Assembly: GCA_938008665.1 (NCBI GenBank)
Contig: CALLKA010000015.1
Coordinates: forward strand, 1 to 5,782
Reading direction: 5' to 3'
DNA length: 5,782 nucleotides
Source of the DNA: an uncultured Bacteroidota bacterium
Lineage (GTDB): Bacteria; Bacteroidota; Bacteroidia; Chitinophagales; Chitinophagaceae
The notes below the pieces were generated by a model that made no database searches, was not told where the DNA came from, and saw only the letters and a program-made list of their open reading frames with translations. This document shows positions 5,743-5,782 of this stretch, piece after piece; positions within the stretch are counted from its first letter, which is position 1, and every line of letters starts with the position of its first letter. A program made the position numbers and the translations under genes.

Positions 5743-5782
<40 letters not shown>

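Overview
The window looks like chromosomal DNA from a member of the Bacteroidota, probably near the Chitinophagaceae or Sphingobacteriia; this placement is inferred from motifs, not from a search. The evidence is: AT-rich genes with little Shine-Dalgarno signal, three promoters of the Bacteroidota type (TTG at -33 and TAnnTTTG at -7), a 16S rRNA 5' end followed by GATGAACGCTAGC, and gene content that includes a LemA/TPM cluster and a secreted M1 aminopeptidase.

Layout. Bases 1-1708 (+) carry a tight three-gene cluster: the 3' part of lemA, a small TPM-domain gene with no export signal, and a second TPM-domain gene with a signal peptide, a membrane segment and a glycine-rich tail. A hairpin flanked by A and T tracts (1737-1775) ends this cluster and, read on the other strand, also ends the convergent gene. 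Bases 1793-4321 (-) encode an exported M1-family zinc aminopeptidase with intact GAMEN and HEXXH-X18-E motifs and a helical, HEAT-like C-terminal region. A 126-bp gap separates it from the divergent truA (4448-5200, +), the tRNA pseudouridine(38-40) synthase.

Bases 5201-5742 hold no protein gene. They form the control region and leader of a ribosomal RNA operon: three tandem promoters about 120-130 bp apart, AT-rich inverted repeats upstream of two of them, a boxA-like element, leader hairpins, and the 5' end of 16S rRNA from about 5743 to the window edge.

The protein families are all known ones; I see no CRISPR array, insertion sequence, phage gene or defence system. The most interesting part is the rRNA control region. 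Each of the three promoters is followed, 5-6 nt after its -7 element, by a short inverted repeat that would form a hairpin at or very near the 5' end of each transcript. In addition, the leader contains a perfect 8-nt complement to the first helix region of 16S rRNA. truA and the rRNA operon share orientation, and the hairpin after truA has no T-tract, so some readthrough into the rRNA control region is possible.
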